Shown: one piece after another, positions 61,600-64,000 of the stretch
Numbering within the stretch: the stretch's first letter is position 1
How the letters are laid out: every line of letters begins with the position of its first letter
Assembly (NCBI RefSeq): GCF_013055795.1
Contig: NZ_JABETO010000019.1
Location: 62,001-126,000 of the forward strand
DNA length: 64,000 bases
From: Streptomyces sp. I05A-00742
GTDB taxonomy: Bacteria; Actinomycetota; Actinomycetes; Streptomycetales; Streptomycetaceae
Direction: 5' to 3'
Translations under genes and position numbers: made by a program
The notes under the pieces: generated by a model
Seen by the model: only the letters and a program-made list of their open reading frames with translations
Database searches by the model: none
What the model was told of the DNA's origin: nothing

Positions 61600-62265
61600 A
61601 TGACGGAACCCACGGACGACACGACGATCACCCGGATCCGGGCGGACGTGCTGGCCACGGCCCGCCGGACGGTCACCGAGGGCCTGGTGGTGGGCACCTC
61701 GGGAAATGTCTCCGCCCGGGTCGGCGACATGATCCTTGTCACGCCCAGCGGCGTCCCCTACGACCGGCTCGGCCCGGAGGAGATCGTCGCCGTGGACCTC
61801 GACGGCCGCCGGCTCCACGGCTCCCTCGCCCCCACGAGCGAGCTCCCCCTCCATCTCGCCGTCTACCGGGCCACCGACGCCGCGGCCATCGTCCATACGC
61901 ACGCCGTCCACGCCACGGCCGTCTCCACCCTCGTCACCGAGCTGCCCCCGATCCACTACATGACCGCCGCCCTCGGCGGACCCGTACGGGTCGCCCCCTA
62001 CGCCCTCTACGGCAGCGACGAGCTCGCCCGCCACGCCCTGACCGCCCTGGACGGCCGCACCGGCTGCCTCCTGCGCAACCACGGCACCCTCACCCACGGG
62101 GCGACCCTGGACCAGGCGTACGACCGCACCGCCCAGCTGGAGTGGATGTGCCACGTCTGGCTCGCGGCCTCCGGCGCGGCCGGCCGGAGCCCGTCGCTGC
62201 TCGACGCCGGGCAGCTGGCGGAGGCGGCGGAGAAGCTGAGCGGGTACGGACAGCGGCGGGACTGA
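61600..62265 (+). CDS. class II aldolase/adducin-family protein (fuculose-phosphate-aldolase-like)
   Basis: The 221-residue protein shows VVGTSGNVSARVGDMILVTPSGVPYDRLGPEEIVAVDLDG (about 30-70). Zinc ligands are in IVHTHAVHATAVSTL, and the late motif is LLRNHGTLTHGATLDQAYDRTAQLEW. The family cleaves sugar-phosphate aldols such as L-fuculose-1-phosphate or acts in the methionine salvage or menaquinone contexts. Substrate unknown. Confidence 0.88.
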   Translation: MTEPTDDTTITRIRADVLATARRTVTEGLVVGTSGNVSARVGDMILVTPSGVPYDRLGPEEIVAVDLDGRRLHGSLAPTSELPLHLAVYRATDAAAIVHTHAVHATAVSTLVTELPPIHYMTAALGGPVRVAPYALYGSDELARHALTALDGRTGCLLRNHGTLTHGATLDQAYDRTAQLEWMCHVWLAASGAAGRSPSLLDAGQLAEAAEKLSGYGQRRD

Positions 62266-62423
62266 GCCCGGCCGGACGGGGCAACCGCGGAGGGAAACCG
62301 AGGGAATCCGCGGAGAACGCGGAGAAAGAGGAGCAAACGGCGGGAGGAAGCGTGGCCGGTGATCACCCGCTCGCCCGTCCACGCCGACTGGCCCCGCCCA
62401 GCCCGTGTGCGGACACTGGAGGG

Positions 62424-63548
62424 ATGCATCTGGTCCGGACGACGGCGATGACAGCGGCGACCATGATCGGTGCCGGGGCGGCCGCACTGGCCGCCGGACG
62501 GTACGCGGGCGACACCCTCCTCGGAACCGGACCGGACCGGCCGCTCCCCGGGGAACAGCCGCTCACCGTACGGGCCGTCGACGCCGCCACCGTCACCCTC
62601 GACCGGACGGCCGCCTCCCTGCGCCCCGGCACCTACGGGCTCACCGGCCGGGGCCTGCACGCCGTCGTGGGGCCGCCCGTCGCGGACGTCTCCCATCCGC
62701 ACGACCGCGTCGTCCGGCACCTCGAACGGATCACCCACGGGGACCTCAGGGCGGGCGTCAGGGTCCGGCTCACCCCCCAGGTGCACCTCGGCGACCCGCG
62801 CGCGGCCCTCGGCCTCGACCACGACGACGTGGACCTCGCGGGGCAGGACGGCCCGCTGCCCGCCTGGTTCCTGCGCGGCGCCCGCGACACCTACGTGATC
62901 GCGGTGCACGGCATCGGCACCACCCGCGAGCACCCCATGGTCCTGCTGCCGTTCCTGCGCAAGACCCGGCTCCCCGTGCTCGTCCCCGCCCTCCGCGGCG
63001 ACCCCGGCGCGCCCCGCCCCGCCGACGGCATCGGCCGCCTCGGCGCCGCCGAGTGGCAGGACGTCGCCACCGCCGTCGAGGAGGCCGTCCGGCACGGAGC
63101 CCGGCACGTGGTCCTGCACGGCTGGTCCACCGGGGCCACCGCGGCCCTGCTGGCCGCCGCCGACCCCCGGATCCGGCCGCACATCGGAGGGCTCGTCCTG
63201 GACTCGCCGGTGCTCGACTGGAACGCCGCGCTGCACGCCCTCGCCGCGCGCCGCCTCCCCGCGGCGCTGCGCCCGCTCGGGGTGCGCGCGGCCCGGGTGC
63301 GGGCCGGGCTCGACCAGGGGACGCTCCGGGCCGCCGCCGACCCCGCGCGGCTGTCGGTCCCCACGCTGCTCCTGCACGGCCCGGACGACGCCGTCGCGCC
63401 CTGGCGGCACTCCCGGGACCTCGCCGCCCGCCGCCCGGACCTCGTCACCCTGCGCACGGTCCGCGACGCCGGGCACGCCGCCCTGTGGAACGCGGACCGG
63501 GCGGGGTACGAGGAGACGCTGCGACGGTTCCTGACCCCCCTTATGTAG
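62424..63548 (+). CDS. alpha/beta hydrolase with N-terminal membrane segment
   Basis: The 374-residue protein starts MHLVRTTAMTAATMIGAGAAALAAGRYAG, a signal or anchor. After a beta-rich domain (about 35-140) comes the hydrolase core: YVIAVHGIGTTREHPMVLLPFL, nucleophile VLHGWSTGATAALL, LLLHGPDDAVAPW (Asp) and DAGHAALWNADRAGYEETLRRFL (His). It resembles actinobacterial DUF-type lysophospholipase-like proteins. TGGAGGG abuts the ATG. Substrate unknown. Confidence 0.85.
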   Translation: MHLVRTTAMTAATMIGAGAAALAAGRYAGDTLLGTGPDRPLPGEQPLTVRAVDAATVTLDRTAASLRPGTYGLTGRGLHAVVGPPVADVSHPHDRVVRHLERITHGDLRAGVRVRLTPQVHLGDPRAALGLDHDDVDLAGQDGPLPAWFLRGARDTYVIAVHGIGTTREHPMVLLPFLRKTRLPVLVPALRGDPGAPRPADGIGRLGAAEWQDVATAVEEAVRHGARHVVLHGWSTGATAALLAAADPRIRPHIGGLVLDSPVLDWNAALHALAARRLPAALRPLGVRAARVRAGLDQGTLRAAADPARLSVPTLLLHGPDDAVAPWRHSRDLAARRPDLVTLRTVRDAGHAALWNADRAGYEETLRRFLTPLM

Positions 63549-63604
63549 GTTGCCACCAGGGGGCATCGTGACTGCACGGTTGATTCCGATTGGGTTTTCG
63601 GAGC

Positions 63605-64000
63605 GTGAACGGCAAGACTGCACTTGTGACGTCCCGTACTCCGCGCGACTCCCGGCTCAGACTCGTACCCCGGCAGCCGATCGCCGCCGCCCGCAGGGCC
63701 GTGGCGAACCGAGGCTCCCGTCCGGCCCCCCGCCCGCCCGCCGGCCTCCCGGGCCGTCCGGAGCTCGCCCGGCAGGCGAGAGCCGGGCTCACCGGTGCCG
63801 TCCGGCTGGCCCGCTGGGCGGCCGAAGAGTGCGCCCGCGGGGCCGGACCGGGCCCCGAGGAGGCCGGCGGTCTGCGGGCCGGCGCGGCCGACCGGGCCGC
63901 GGCCGCCCTGGGCCTGACGGTCCGCCAGGTGCGGGCCGACTGGGACCGGGCCCGGCTGGCCGGACTGCTCGAACTGCACGGCGGCAGCGCCCGCCCCGGC
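63605..64000 (+). CDS. hypothetical protein, N-terminal part (runs off window)
   Basis: At least 132 codons are present from a GTG (VNGKTALVTSRTPRDSRLRLVPRQP); a GTG at 63626 is an alternative. The segment RPELARQARAGLTGAVRLARWAAEECARGAGPGPEEAGGL and following AAAALGLTVRQVRADW is similar in order and spacing to the N-terminus of the large acidic protein at 11.4 kb (ELARDALSAPLFARAARLARWAGEG). The function is unknown, and the rest lies outside the window. Confidence 0.65.
   Translation, partial: MNGKTALVTSRTPRDSRLRLVPRQPIAAARRAVANRGSRPAPRPPAGLPGRPELARQARAGLTGAVRLARWAAEECARGAGPGPEEAGGLRAGAADRAAAALGLTVRQVRADWDRARLAGLLELHGGSARPG

Noticed and set aside
59947-62487. Long minus-strand open frame of 846 codons
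   Set aside because: It covers the transporter and the small membrane gene in another frame and is Arg/Gly/Pro-rich without motifs; high-GC DNA makes such frames common.

Overview
This window is high-GC DNA (about 70% or more) with strong third-position G/C bias, GTG starts, GTGA/ATGA gene overlaps, DUF397/XRE pairs, TTA codons confined to accessory genes and abundant palindromic intergenic repeats. These traits indicate a Streptomyces chromosome. Much of the gene set (dapD, an LAETG surface protein, the cobalamin genes, a PiT phosphate transporter) is of the kind I remember from one core arm of Streptomyces chromosomes. Species cannot be told.

Layout. 1-6 kb: the start of a secreted protein, a membrane-anchored small protein, a TetR / VC0807-like / FAD-monooxygenase operon with two tandem operators, a secreted subtilase, and an SMR efflux pump plus TetR operon with its own tandem operators. 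6-14.5 kb: lysine/DAP genes (dapD, dapA), two coupled unknown genes, a secreted nuclease, a large unknown protein, a QorB-like reductase with a divergent HxlR regulator, and a GNAT. 15-18 kb: a DUF4097 lipoprotein and a three-gene cyclodipeptide cluster (two-subunit cyclodipeptide oxidase plus an AlbC-like cyclodipeptide synthase carrying a TTA codon). 18.5-24.9 kb is an accessory zone: transposase remnants (IS5-like, IS1380-like), a broken glycine-rich protein with two intact partner genes, two SAM methyltransferases, and an IS5-family element with a -1 frameshift.

25-31 kb: an Scr1-type XRE/DUF397 pair, then an unusual three-gene operon. Two of its proteins share a roughly 140-residue domain I do not recognise (three copies in all) and the middle gene encodes a GT4 glycosyltransferase. 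31-45 kb: a TerD-TerD fusion, a two-component system, an O-methyltransferase and amidohydrolase pair, a CxxC-less thioredoxin-reductase-like flavoprotein, hydrolases, a ricin-tailed metalloprotease, a SDR/LysR pair, a sortase substrate and a serine hydrolase. 45-51.8 kb: a CobC-like aminotransferase and a PaoABC-like molybdenum hydroxylase operon with XdhC. 51.8-59.8 kb: a B12-riboswitch-led, tightly overlapping cobalamin operon (cbiB, cobQ, Mg/Co-chelatase, cobO, cobB, cobE-like). Its CobQ carries a strange tail of about twenty 11-residue repeats. 60-64 kb: a PHO-box-controlled PiT transporter, a class II aldolase, a hydrolase and a truncated protein related to the large unknown protein at 11.4 kb.

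At least seven copies of one mosaic palindromic repeat (core CCCTTTCACCGTTTCT) sit mostly between convergent genes, where they probably act as bidirectional terminators. One copy is translated as part of CobQ. All family assignments come from reading the sequence and memory of protein families; no database search was run.
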